55,616 bases of DNA, taken from assembly GCA_002104905.1 (NCBI GenBank), contig MCFE01000585.1, positions 1-55,616 on the forward strand, in the 5' to 3' direction. Below are positions 22,193 to 34,268 of the stretch, piece after piece. How positions within the stretch are numbered: position 1 is the first letter of the stretch; the number at the start of each line of letters is the position of its first letter. This DNA comes from Basidiobolus meristosporus CBS 931.73 (lineage: Eukaryota; Basidiobolomycota; Basidiobolomycetes; Basidiobolales; Basidiobolaceae). A program made the position numbers and the translations under genes. Below the pieces are notes generated by a model. The model saw nothing but the letters and a program-made list of their open reading frames with translations, was not told the DNA's origin and did not search any database.

Positions 22193-22810
22193 TTACAGAT
22201 TCTCGTAATATCGAGCCAAAACATAATAGGCATCTTGGTTGAGGCGCAAATAAGCCACATTGGCTAGGATACCGTCGAAGCTCTCCTCATTCATACTAGA
22301 CAACCATTTGTCATCATCATGCACATACAGCCATTCCAGTATAGCACCAAATGTAATCGAACATGGAACTTCTAGCTGCACGTAAAGTTTGTCCGATTCT
22401 TCATCTTTCTCAATCTTCCCCCTTTCCAACCAACCATGAAGCTCAGCAAACGGCGAAGAGGGCCTACGAGGGCGAGAGGTATTCAATAAACGAAACAGCA
22501 GGGGGCTCTCCTGTGAAAAATAGAAATCGTGAACCCAAAACGCATCCTTGTTTCCCTGCTTGTCGTAAATCTGGAGTCTCACATTGGTGGAGAATGAGTT
22601 GTTGAATAGAATCGAGCCCATCTGTCGAAGATGCTCGAGTATGTAAGCCTTCGGGATTGCTTCATTCTCCGAAGCACGGACAAAGCCTGGTGCCTCCGGG
22701 GTGTCCTCTATGGCGACCCATGAGACGATGGGTGGTAATGCTTGGCCCATACGACTCTTCATCGCAGGGGAGACATTTTTGTACTTGATGGAGTTCTGGA
22801 CAAGCGCCAT
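22193..22810 (-). CDS. BTB/POZ-like protein 1
   Basis: A single exon of 205 aa. The C-terminal half has the order expected of a BTB fold: a strand ending WVHDF (compare the xVHK of BTB), an SPLLFRLLN helix, an acidic linker, then VPCSITFGAILEWLYVH and FDGILANVAYLRL..AYYVLARYYE. BTB domains are dimerisation or Cul3-adaptor modules; no partner domain is visible, so the function is unknown. A paralogue lies at 33.7 kb with the same VPCxxTF, WLYxH, AYLRLxxxAY and YYE-like blocks. The start codon is the first ATG after a TATAAAT box 131-137 nt upstream. Confidence 0.72.
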   Translation of the reverse strand: MALVQNSIKYKNVSPAMKSRMGQALPPIVSWVAIEDTPEAPGFVRASENEAIPKAYILEHLRQMGSILFNNSFSTNVRLQIYDKQGNKDAFWVHDFYFSQESPLLFRLLNTSRPRRPSSPFAELHGWLERGKIEKDEESDKLYVQLEVPCSITFGAILEWLYVHDDDKWLSSMNEESFDGILANVAYLRLNQDAYYVLARYYENL

Positions 22811-22940
22811 TATGGCAGAATATATTAGTAATTAAACGCTCAGAAAATAGGTGCGACTATGATCGAAGGGGTAATATACAGGCACGCGGTGGAAAAAGAA
22901 AGCGACAAGGTTGAGGAAGCACCGAAGGGAGACCAAGACC

Positions 22941-22947
22941 ATTTATA
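22941..22947 (-). promoter_or_regulatory. TATA box of BTB 1
   Basis: TATAAAT on the minus strand, followed 30-60 nt downstream by a pyrimidine-rich CTTTCTTTTTCC stretch typical of fungal transcription starts. Confidence 0.5.
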
Positions 22948-25900
22948 GCAATAGCCATCCTGACCATGATTTCTACATCCTCGTAGTTCGGCGCTTTTGT
23001 ATTTGGCCAAAATAGATCTGTTTAGGTGACCCAGAATGTTTTCCTCATTCGAGACCTCGCTGCCCATGTAACCGTTTCCGTAAGTAAGATACGCATTGAA
23101 CCGGCTTTGATCCATCAGCTCCTTATTTTCTGATTCGCAATCTGGTAAATGAGGGTGATTCAAGTCAATCAATCAAGTCAGAGGGCTACATCTCACCTGA
23201 CCATTGGAATAAAAGGCAGCATTGGAATAGACGCAGCTGTCGGCTGCTTGAGCCAATAAAATGGCCGGAAGCAACCATTGTTCAAGCCATGCGCACCAGG
23301 AAATGGATTGGGCTTCGAGGTGGAGATGCGACTGGGCCGGGTACCAGAGGGCTTTCATCGGTATGCCGTCTTGGCCAGCGAAGCCGTCAGATGACTCACC
23401 GAGTCTAGCCTATGATTTTGGATGCAACCCTACTTTGAGCTATCAATTGAGTATGCTCCGAACCACGAGGATAATTCGAGTAGCCAATATCACCGACGAG
23501 GCCTGATGAGCTTGTTTGTCGGCTTCTCGCGGGTTGCCGACATTCCAAACGGTATAGTAAAACTCCATTGGCAGGGCCTTTCCTACAGGTGAATACCTGG
23601 CGTAGTTTCAAGTAGAACTTACTCATTTGAAATTGGCCAGTCACACCACCAGGTATGAACTATTGGCACCATTTCTTACTAAACTTAGCCCTAAAACGAG
23701 TATCTGCATAATTGCGCTAAGGTATAGATGCCAAGATTCATGTGGGTACCTAGACTACGGCCTATCTCAGCAGTATCCGGCATGCAGTCAACCCTGGTTG
23801 TTGAGATCACAGAAGGCATCCATCATTCCGAGGTGTGAATGCTAACAGACCTAACACTTAATGCTCCCTGGATCATTTGGAGAGTTTCGCCGCTTCTGCA
23901 CACTCCGTGCATTGTTACGTTGCATGAAGACTATTGCTGATTCAGTAGATCGGGCAGTGTGTGATTCGCACCACAGATGTATTGGTTGTGACTTTCATAC
24001 TCAGAGCTGCGCTGTACGCTGCGGTAAAGCGTAGCGCCAGCACCGTTATTTGAATGTCCCCGTATTGACTCATCTTTCCTTGTCATCGCCCAATCCAAAA
24101 CAAGCTATTCAGCGATATTGAACTTGCATGGCAATTAAGAAACGACACCAGTGTTGACCTTGTGAATTGTATCCTGAGTCAACTAGTACAAAATAGGAAG
24201 ACCCATGGCTCCAATTGGAAGCATACCTTCCAAACCATTAATAGAACAGCTCCGACATATTCATCAACATTAGGGTAAAAGGAATGCCTCGAATCCACCA
24301 AGATGGAGCCTGATGAATCAGCAAATAGAGTAGCTGCGATTGCAAGACCTTACAATAGCTATCCTTGCATATATCCAATTCGTCATGTGTTTGATCATCC
24401 TAACTATCCCTCAAATAGATGTCTGCACCTTGGATCCCAGCCAAGTCGAGTCGATGTTTGCCAGCCTAATCCAAATCCAGTAATATTGAAGCAATGGTTA
24501 TTCTGCTAACAACTCGATTCAATCTCCTGACTCGTGTCACAACCCATCAAGATGGTGAGGCTGGAAGTAAATAGCAAGGTAGCTACCACCCAGCATTCTT
24601 GGCATCCGTTGGTCAATGATTGCCTAGAAGAGCAGCCTTTAGTATGTCTGGTGCATGCCCCTTCTCACTTTGGCTGCAGATCAGTACTCCAAATGTACAT
24701 GCCAATGCTATTGGGGCACAGCACATACAGATGAATCACCTGGTGGCCGATTTGCAACCATATCCAGTGCAATGAATGGATTATGGCAAACGTTGAGAAT
24801 CCTAATCTCTGGATAAACCGATATTAGCACGTAATCGTCCAGTTGCATTAAACTTGCTCAAATCCCCTCACTCATTAACCATCGGTGGAACCAGCCACCG
24901 CAACTATTGGTGGATTCTCCTAATGCCCAAGTGAAACCACTTCGATATGTGCTAGTCCGCAATTGGTGTGATGTGGACCCAAGAAATTAGAGTTGGAATC
25001 GTCCGCCTTGATAAGACATGGATACCACAGCTCTGTAAAATGCAACTGATTCAAAATGTATTGTAATTCCCCCACGAGGCTTGATTGGATGATCGTATAT
25101 GTGGTCTCAGCTTACCTGAGTACCTCAAAGTATTGGATGAATACTTCAGCATGATTGTCGATGTACACACCGACTCACAACCAAACATTTGATGGAATCG
25201 TCAGTAGCATGTCTTTAGGTGAAAGCCATCAGATTGTCTACACTAATGGAGAAATCTCAGCTAATGAACACCCAGAATTTCATCTCGGCTGGAAGGATCA
25301 AGCTGAAAACCATCAGTGTGGAAAACACCCAACAAACTTCACGTAGTTGGTGACGCAGTAACTCTTTCTTAGGCGTGGGCTGACTGACTGAACCAATGCA
25401 TGTCTCTTGGCCTGGCATATCATTTGGGATTATCTTCAGCACTACACTACTCATGGAGCGGACCAATATAGACACTGAAAAAGAAAACTCAACAATCCAT
25501 TTTGGCCTATTGACTTGTGGATTTAGGATGGGTTAGCCAACCCTAACACTTGACTATTGACAAAGCTTGGGTGCTATCCCATTTAAAGAGCCGTATACCT
25601 TTTACAAGGTCTCCAGAATGATGGAACTTTCTTGACTTCATGTAGCGGGCGATCCATACATTCACTCATTCACTATGCCAACAACCAAACGTGATACTTT
25701 ATTTACTCTCACTGTTTTTCACAACTTTAGTCCAAACACCAGGTCATTCAATTGAGGAGCATACATATTTTAATGTCCCATACAAGCATATATGGAGTGT
25801 GGTCACTCACTGTGGAATATGATGGTGGATCCTCCCACCCTAACATGTATCCTGATTGATAATAGCAGACATGGCTGTAGAGGTAAAAGCTCATATATCA

Positions 25901-28900
25901 AGGCTTTTGAAACCCCCCAACCAGGGCGCATCATAGGTCTCTCCAATATCTGAACAGGCTAAAAATATCAGGTTAGAATTGTTTCCGAATGAGTCATTAC
26001 GGAACATTGTTATGGAAATACCTTGCTCCAAATTATCCATCCACACAACCGTGTAGCCATGTTTATCAAATGCACCCATTATTGTTACTCCAAAAGTCCA
26101 AATAGAAAGCACCAAACGCCATTTCCGAAATTCCTTTGGACCGTTACACTTGATCCTACGACGTTTAAGACAATACATATCCACCAAGTCTACAATAGTG
26201 AATGGTTTGCTGCAAACCATGCATAGCCAGAATCGATACCAAAGGGCCGCATTTCATTATCGACGGACATTAGGTGTTTGCTGCACGAATGCCTTAACAG
26301 GATTCTCTGCGAAGTAGAACATTTCGTCCATGGATGTTAGGTACCAATGGTTTGAGTGGGCAAAAATTAGTACCACCTGTACAGCACCTCATGGGCAATC
26401 TACCTCCATTACTAATGTGCCTTAGAATGAGATTCATAACAAAGCTGCCCATATATATAGTCTAATCAGCAGTAGGCAGCTGATGTCTACCCATCCCCGT
26501 TGTTATCCATCTTAGTCACGCGCCGGGCCGCTCTTCTCAAACGGAAGCCAGCCCTATCTAGCATATAGGACAGGGTGCGCCCTCATAAAACTGTCCTAAC
26601 CGTACTCCAATGACGCTGCTGCACAAGTAATTCGCAATATCGTCGATTTCGAGACATTTCCACATTCCAGATATCACTTCACACATCATCATTCCATCAG
26701 CAAATAATCAGCATTCTTCTCGATATACCTTAGCATGTGTACGCATTAGGTAGGTCTATGAGCTGGCTACTGAGTTGGTCTTGGACGCAACTCTATTGTT
26801 GCTCTCCATTGTGCACGAATGTAATGAAATAGGGTAAGCGATCACTGCATCCAGGTTTCATGGCGCAGTGATGAATAAAACGGAGATGACACACATGGCA
26901 ATGCAATGATGTAAATGTAAAGAGTCTATTTCTGCCGTACTTGGTGGTATTGCTATTTAGCTAAATTGATTTGAGTCAATGGATGATCTTGATCTAAATA
27001 TAAGTGGTCCATGCAATGATGTTTTGGTACAAACACTGGATCTTGATCCCTAGTCCTTATGAACGTTGACCACGATAGGATCTAAATATAGCTTAGGACG
27101 GATTGCTTTGCCGAATGTGTGTCACATCAAGCCTGACGAATGCCGGGACTGATCACTGGTGCTACCAACCTGGCCACATGAAAGAAGCTATTCAATAGGA
27201 GTCGAGCCTTTAGCATGAATGCAATGTGAGCGCGGTCAGAAAGGTTCGAGAGAGGCCAGGATGCTCATGGTTCGAGGGATCCATGTTGATTCAACAATCC
27301 AATAAATAAAGGCACTGTAGGTTCCACCCGTTCGTCATCTTGGTCCGGACTCATGGGGCAACCCGGTATCCCATGAGTGCTTGCACAATTGGACTTCAAG
27401 GTGAATAGATGAAAAAATGATGATCACTTCCGGAAGAATCATCTGTTGGTTGATTTTCTGGGAGACAAGGAATACCAATTTGAGTGTGGTAACCGAGACA
27501 AGAAAAAACTGGAATCGTCATTGGTCGCACCTGCGGGTTGTCTTGAAGCACCGCACACCACCAACACCATGTCAATGATCATGCAGCATACCTAAATATA
27601 CTGATCTCTAGACTAAGAGTCCACCAGGGGTTTCGAATTCTCCGAATGGAAAGTGCGCTCACCATCATGATAAGGAAGTGCAGCGGTTGAATACCACAAC
27701 ATGAATCCAGAGTACACATCACGGCTCAAACAGGATCAATACAACCAGAAAATAGGTTTCTTTTAGCACATTTTGATTGGTCGAGCACCTGGTTTGCAAT
27801 GGGTATTATTACACTTTCAGGCAGACCCATATATAGAAAACCCTGCTGGTGCATGTTTGAAAGACCTCAATATGCGTCATTTGCTCACAAAGATGTGGTG
27901 AAATAGAATCTAGAGTGCCACATTTATCCAGAGTTACTCAGTTGGGGGAGGTGTAACGGAAGGGAAGATCATGCACCTCCACCAGAGTTCTCTCCCTCAC
28001 TATTCCCCTATTCAAATCCATCTATCCACAATTAGATGGCGACCTGGGTGAGACAATGTTAATATTGATTGCGATTTCGTATTACCTAAGGCTTGTGAGA
28101 AAATTGGTAGATGTCATACAGCTCTTGCTATTCCACGTTACCACATTTAACGATTCATTTTGTGGTTTATCAGATCCATGAGCAATCACAGTGTTACATT
28201 ATATTGCATTGACTGCAATTTGAAACTCCATTTTGTTACGCAGCATTCTACTCCAAGCCCTTCTGATGTTTTGCTGGTCAGATTTTGCAATGTAATACTT
28301 GATCATATTGAGACGGTTTGGCTCCATCAACGAGGCTACTACCGCTTGTAGAGCCTTCTACAACACTCACTATACTGCGGTTGCTACACATGGACTTCCC
28401 AGTTGGTATGATGTAATTGCTGAATCCACACGGTATCTTAATATGACGCAGATCGTTTGAGATACATTGGGTAAGCACCTAGAGGGTAGGGATGCTGACA
28501 TGGTTGGACTTGTTTAGCTGGGTCGCCTGAGGTTGTGATGGGCTTTCAAATCAGCCACATCTCAAACGCGGGCTGTAATTGTCTGTACTGAGAACACCAT
28601 TGGGCATATCGCCACCCTGGCCAACTATATTGGTGCGTGGTTTTACATTCGGTTGAGCTTGGCTGATGAGTATAATTACCATTCAATGCGCAATGAATGT
28701 GTTAGTGTGGCAATGCGCTCGCCTATGCTGACACAGTTACTTTCCATCACAGCAGTACCCGGTTATTCTGCTGCTTGTCCAATCATAGCAGGAATCGTGA
28801 ATTCGGGTCGTGCGTCTGTATCAGGGCTATACCACAGGCTGGCACAAGGTAGGGCTTGTATAAATAATTGAAACCATGGAAGAATCGTGCATGATTATGA

Positions 28901-29969
28901 TTGATTATGGGTACACAATGCTAGCACCGCAATAACTGGATACCTAGATGCATCTACTGCACCGCTACCGTTCTTAGCAATGCCAAGTCATCTGAAAAGC
29001 TTGACTAAGCCAAGATCTTGATAGCACCATTCAAGACAGCTATCAACACCGATGAGCACATTGATTGTGGTCTCTTAGCTTCTTGTTAGATTTAATTCAC
29101 CAAAGTCGATCTGATCCGGAGTTGGCTCCTGCAGCAAATAATTGTCTCACATTAGGGGAATTTAATGAAATCACCACTCTACTCCATATGCATGCTCCCG
29201 GCTTGTCAAGGACGACTCAATGGAAAAAACTGATCCAGAAAACTCTTAACGCATGAAGGATTGCTGAGAAACGGATTTGTTTGATGTGTAAGAGGAGGGG
29301 TCTTTACCCAGGCTCTCGCAAATGAAACCATCGGTGAGTAAGCAGAATAAGATGATCACACAGCTTGTTGAGTTGGACCAACAGACTGGCTGTGGATTCA
29401 ATTGGGATCGATGCGGGCTATTTAATCATGCTATTTTAGCAACATAAAAGTTGGATACATCACAAAGGTTGCTATTCCAAGGTGCCACGGGAGTTGATAC
29501 CTCATTGAATGGGAAAATGCCCAATAATCAGCATCTAAAGAATGGGGTACAAATGGTACGATTCAGAGCTTGCAGACCTCACCCTATATTGCAATAATAA
29601 CCAAACTGTACAGATGTGCACATATTGTCCATTTTGAAATATCGCCCTTTCGGTTGCCAAAACCAATCTGATACTTGCAATCTAATGTTACTCAGTAATA
29701 TGCTGCTGACTGACTGGATTAGCTAACTGCGGATGCCAAAAATCAATGATGCGAAGAGAATTCACTTAACCCCCATAGGTAGATCACAGCTAATTAAATG
29801 ATTTAGAATTGGCTCATAATCCGCCCGACTGATCTGTTCTTGGTGACACAATCGGCAGTATGTGGTAAGTTGTTATTTCCTGACCACCAAGAGACTCAAA
29901 CCTGATCGAGTCGGGTTTCCAATACATTCTGAATCCTCAGGTTTGTGATCAAGTTAGCATCCGCTCGAA
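22948..29969. other. 7-kb region without recognisable genes
   Basis: Base composition resembles the flanking genes, but stops are frequent in all frames. No domain, tRNA, rRNA or transposon similarity was recognised. TATA-like motifs occur (for example near 26450 and 27830) without a credible gene. A possible two-exon model at 22840-23358 on the minus strand was considered and rejected. It may hold decayed genes, lncRNAs or multi-exon orphans. Confidence 0.4.
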
Positions 29970-29976
29970 TATATAA
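29970..29976 (+). promoter_or_regulatory. TATA box of cyclin 2
   Basis: TATATAA, 100 nt upstream of ATG 30076. The in-frame upstream codons from 29983 lie at or before the expected transcription start, which supports the downstream ATG. Confidence 0.55.
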
Positions 29977-30075
29977 GCTGCCGTGGTGCTCGCCCGACTG
30001 GCAATTACAGGCTGTCGACAATTTGCATCTGCTATAAAACTCATATTAGAACCTCGTTGCTCAACGTCACCAACT

Positions 30076-30669
30076 ATGGACTTGTATCTCAGCAATCCTG
30101 TCGAGCAATTGAACTGCTTCTGTCAGGGCAGTACGCTCTCGCAGCATTTCCTTTCGCTTACCAACGATTTCTCCCCCGTGAACTTTGTATCGGAGATGGT
30201 CGAGCATCTGTGGCATTGCCGCCCGACCCTCTTTCCCTCCTCCACCCAACACATGTTCACCGTCTTCTGCAAAAATATCATCACCCGAATGTCGGTTCTG
30301 CCAACCACGCTCTTTCTTGCCCTGAAATACATCCATCGCCTGCGGAAGAGCTCGTCCAACTCATGCCCCTCCGAAGGGTCGGAGTATCTGGTCTTCATTA
30401 CCTCCCTGATCCTTGCACACAAATTCCTTGAAGATGACACGTACACCAATCAGGCCTGGGCTGATATCTCCAAGATTCCTGTTGAGCAGTTGAACAAGAT
30501 GGAGAAACATTTCCTAAGAAGGATGAACTACCATCTCAATACTTCGCAGGAAGAGTTTATCCAATGGGTGGAATACCTTGAAGGCTACCTCTCTTACCGA
30601 TCAACTCTCCGTGTGATGACTTCATCGAGCCCAGCCGCCCCCATCTATCTTTCCAATAGCATGTTCTAA
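30076..30669 (+). CDS. Pcl/Pho80-type cyclin 2
   Basis: A single exon of 197 aa. A cyclin box spans roughly residues 45-175: FCKNIITRMSVLPTTLFLALKYIHRL, LVFITSLILAHKFLEDDTYTN, WADIS, and EQLNKMEKHFLRRMNYHL. The KFLxD and NxMExxFL blocks are typical of PCL1/2-like fungal cyclins that partner Pho85-type CDKs (known family role). The frame is open upstream to 29983, but TATA placement favours ATG 30076. It is a paralogue of the cyclin at 9.5 kb. Confidence 0.88.
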   Translation: MDLYLSNPVEQLNCFCQGSTLSQHFLSLTNDFSPVNFVSEMVEHLWHCRPTLFPSSTQHMFTVFCKNIITRMSVLPTTLFLALKYIHRLRKSSSNSCPSEGSEYLVFITSLILAHKFLEDDTYTNQAWADISKIPVEQLNKMEKHFLRRMNYHLNTSQEEFIQWVEYLEGYLSYRSTLRVMTSSSPAAPIYLSNSMF

Positions 30670-33600
30670 GCCCATTCATCCCCACTGCTGTAGATTGTTT
30701 GATCATGGTTACTCACCTGACCTGTGAATTTCTTTGGTATCACCTGTATTTTTACTACGCTCCAAACTAGAATGCCCGAGTTGCACCAAAATTTATTACC
30801 GTCATGTCCTGTATATTCAACCAGCCCGAATCCTGTAGAATAGTCAAATATAAAGATTACATAGCACCAAGTGTTTGGCCCGTCTTTTACCGTGTGAATC
30901 TTACCATTAAACCAACATTCTTCCACAATGCTGAATGCCTAAAATCTTTATCCGCACATCTATTGGAGTGGTGGAAACAAGGCTATTCACGCCGATTCAT
31001 GCTCCACCAAACCACCGCAAAGTCCGAATGCAATGGCAACAATTGGCGAGAACGTGCTGGGAACTCAATCAACAGTGCCTTATTATCCGCCATCTGAGAG
31101 TTTCAGCAGGATTGGCAGGCATAGCGACTCCTTTTGGGGCATGAACTTGTTGGGAACCGGTTAATGGTCAGCTATGGTACTGTAGATGCGGCATTCTCAC
31201 TTTGTTTCTGAGAAAGGTTTGTTTGGGAATATATGCCTGACGTGAGCAGCCTTTTGCTATCTCACTGTTTGGGACAAAACGCCCATATGAGCCCTTACAC
31301 CTTGGCCACCCCAGTCATGCGCACTCGGAGTGTTTGAATGTTTGAGACGACTGGGGGCTATGTCTACGATAATGGGTCAGGGGTGTATTCCCATTGTGTA
31401 TCCGAAGCCGAGCTGGCTAAAACGCTTGTTGAATGGATGTTATTTGATAAAAGGGAAATAGTCGGGGCCTATCTCCTCTACTAGTTTGATTCATGTTGAT
31501 TCAACCCCAGGCATGACACTATCCGCTGCTAATTATCCAAGCGTGAATAGGAGCCGGTTAGGGACCACATCCAGACTACATGGCATTGTGGGCAACACAT
31601 CTTCTTGTGATCAATGGTATTCCTATCAATGAAGGTCTCATGGTCGCATTGATATGAAATCTCTACATGAGCATTTCCAGGGAACCAGTTTTCTGCTGAA
31701 ATCGACTCGACCAGAGTTGAGACCAAACCTGGAATATTACTCAGAATACCCACTTAACCAGATTCCTTTAAGTGGCATGCCTATGCCATAATAGGATCAT
31801 AGTATATTACTCCTCGTGCAAATCACCTCGACGTGCAATGACAAGCACCCCCATCCTGATTGCGGACGCTGTATATATGTTTTTCCAAGTCACCATGTTT
31901 CAAATGGCCGAGCTCGTGCATCCGCCCATGTGAAGGGTGATTGCCGGAGTTTTTCCGGGGCTGAGGATTCACCCAGCCATCATATTCTCAGCAAAATCTC
32001 AATGGCGGATCTAGTATTATCGCAGAATATCTGATATTATCGTCAAATCACGTCACCTCCAATGAAATGACCCGTTTGCCACCAGATTGCTTGGGAGACT
32101 GATTTAGCCTTTTCAGTTTCCCCTGCCATGTCATGGAGTGAGAACGTGCTTGGATGGATTATGTAGGTGCTGTGAACACCATTGGCTAGCAGTCGGCAAG
32201 CGTAAACTAACCAAAAAGCATGATCCACCAACCACAAGTGTGTCCAGATACAACACCCACCTTCCTGAATGATGCCGACTTATGCCAGATGGCTTGGAGC
32301 ATCCATGCTTCAAGGAGCAACCCAACATCCCATCCAACGATCATACGTCCCACACTGGATGCAGCATCCAGCCCTCCTTGGCTGAAGAGTTGAGATTGCT
32401 GTTGTGCCTTCCGAATCGAGTTGTCATGCACGTTGGTTCCACGCAAAATACTTGAGCCACAGCAGAGGTTAAATTTAGATTGAGTAGGGTGAATTGCATG
32501 ATGGACCAGCCATCCACAAAAATGGTCGATTTTTCCATCGCTGTTTTTAGATGGCTTGCTGGGACCACCCTGCATCGGTTTAGGCACCATATATGACTCG
32601 CCGGCATGCTAAAGAATGCTTACATAGGCCAATTGCTTAGTGCCTGGGTGCTTGGAATGTAGATGTAAGGCATGGATCGGCCAGAAGACACCATCTGTAG
32701 CGCCGCAGGGCTGGATGATTTTGTCTACAGACTACCCACCCAGCTGATCCCACCCCCGACCAGGAACTAGCAACTGATAACCTATGGACGCTGCGGCCCC
32801 AGTTGGGAGTGGCCGAAGACGACTCACACTCCGCCACTCCTCCATGCAGTGTCATAATCTTAGGACCTGGATGCTCGCACCCGAATGGGACTTGGATGAA
32901 GGCTATCTGATAGACTCATCGATACACCCGCTGGGCTGAATCACCTCCCACCACCGTGGTCTACCCTACGTAGGAAGGAATGAGGATACATGATTCATCC
33001 GGCGTAACAACACGAGCCAAACTTGAGTCCTGGTCGAGATGATTCACCGGGGCAGAAGTGCCAACCGATAGGAGCAGGAGATCAGAAGGGGAAATCGCCA
33101 AAACCTGCAAACCAAGCATTATTAATCCACCCCCGGAGCTCTTTCTCTTTTCTATGACCCAGCCTGTAATCAATCAGGACATCTCAGATAAATCATACCA
33201 TGGATTTCTCAACCAATTGACAATCTGGGAAGGATGGTTCCTCCCGGAACTTAATCTACCGAGTTCACGATCACCTGGCCGCAATCAAGGCTCTGAACGG
33301 ATTTGTAACTAACTCAAATTAGTAATCATCATGAATTGGCCAATTGCTTTGTGCGACCACCACTGAAGCCCCATTGTTTTCTGAAGGAACTGGAGGAGAA
33401 GGTATCGGATTCGCCAAGAGCACTTACCAATTTAAGGAGTTTCTCTCTTGGGTCATGCATGCAGCTAGCCTTCCTCCCTGCCTGTGTTTTATCCATTCCC
33501 ACATTAAGAATGTCAACCATATGGCGGATAATACTCCTTAGATTAGGAATTTATCGATGCACCCTTGGTAGGCCAAGAGCGATCCCATTGGATGGCGGTG

Positions 33601-33716
33601 AGAGTCAAAATTTTAGGCGGTGTTTTCGTTTAGATAAATAACCAATTCCAATGGAGCTCCGACGTAAAGTTACTTCCACCTCCCGCCCTTTTATCCACCA
33701 CTTTTCTGGATTCACC
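30670..33716. other. intergenic, no gene recognised
   Basis: Only short frames are seen (for example 33336-33641), none with a recognisable domain. The right end is the promoter of BTB 2, with a TA-rich GATAAATA about 85 nt before its start. Confidence 0.45.
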
Positions 33717-34268
33717 ATGTTAGCCCAAAGCGTGAACAGTAACCGTTTGGCCAAGAGCGAGGGCGCGCATCTGGGGCAAAGGAGGGTCAAGCTTATCACC
33801 GGAGAGTTCCACACCACCCACGAAATCCTCTCCCATCGACACACGCTCGCCCCACTTCTGTTCAACGACCAGGAGTCTTCCGACTTCTTGCTTCGACTCT
33901 TCGACGCCAAAGAGACCCGCGAGATTTGGGTACATGATTTTCTCCTTGTCAACCAGAGCCAACTGTTCGCTTGCGTGTTTCGTAAATGCGAGAAGCAATC
34001 CAATAATTGCACCAACAACAATTCCATCTGCTCCAAGATCCCCATCTCCATGAGCTTTGAAGGAAAGGAAGTTCGATGCGTTGAACTGAACGTCCCATGT
34101 ATCACCACCTTTGTGAACCTACTGAAATGGCTCTATGACCATAACGACAAAGCATGGATGGACACTTTCACCAGAGAGAACTTTCAGAACGTCCTTGAAA
34201 ACATCGCCTACCTGCGACTTGGAATGGAAGCCTATGATGTTTGTGCCGAATTCTATGAAACCTTCTAA
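33717..34268 (+). CDS. BTB/POZ-like protein 2
   Basis: A single exon of 183 aa, homologous along its length to the BTB-like protein at 22.2 kb. Seen: IWVHDFLLVNQSQLFACVFR, an Asn-rich linker, then LNVPCITTFVNLLKWLYDH and FQNVLENIAYLRLGMEAYDV ending in EFYETF. The frame is open from 33651, but ATG 33717 (MLAQSVN) lines up with the start of the paralogue. No additional domain is visible; function unknown. Confidence 0.72.
   Translation: MLAQSVNSNRLAKSEGAHLGQRRVKLITGEFHTTHEILSHRHTLAPLLFNDQESSDFLLRLFDAKETREIWVHDFLLVNQSQLFACVFRKCEKQSNNCTNNNSICSKIPISMSFEGKEVRCVELNVPCITTFVNLLKWLYDHNDKAWMDTFTRENFQNVLENIAYLRLGMEAYDVCAEFYETF

Noticed and set aside
22840-23358. Possible two-exon minus-strand gene joined by a 60-nt GTCAGG..CAG intron, giving a Cys-containing protein
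   Set aside because: Exon 2 would run through the TATA box and leader of BTB 1 and stop 30 nt before its ATG. The product matches no family I know. The intron size fit is probably coincidence; RNA-seq would decide.
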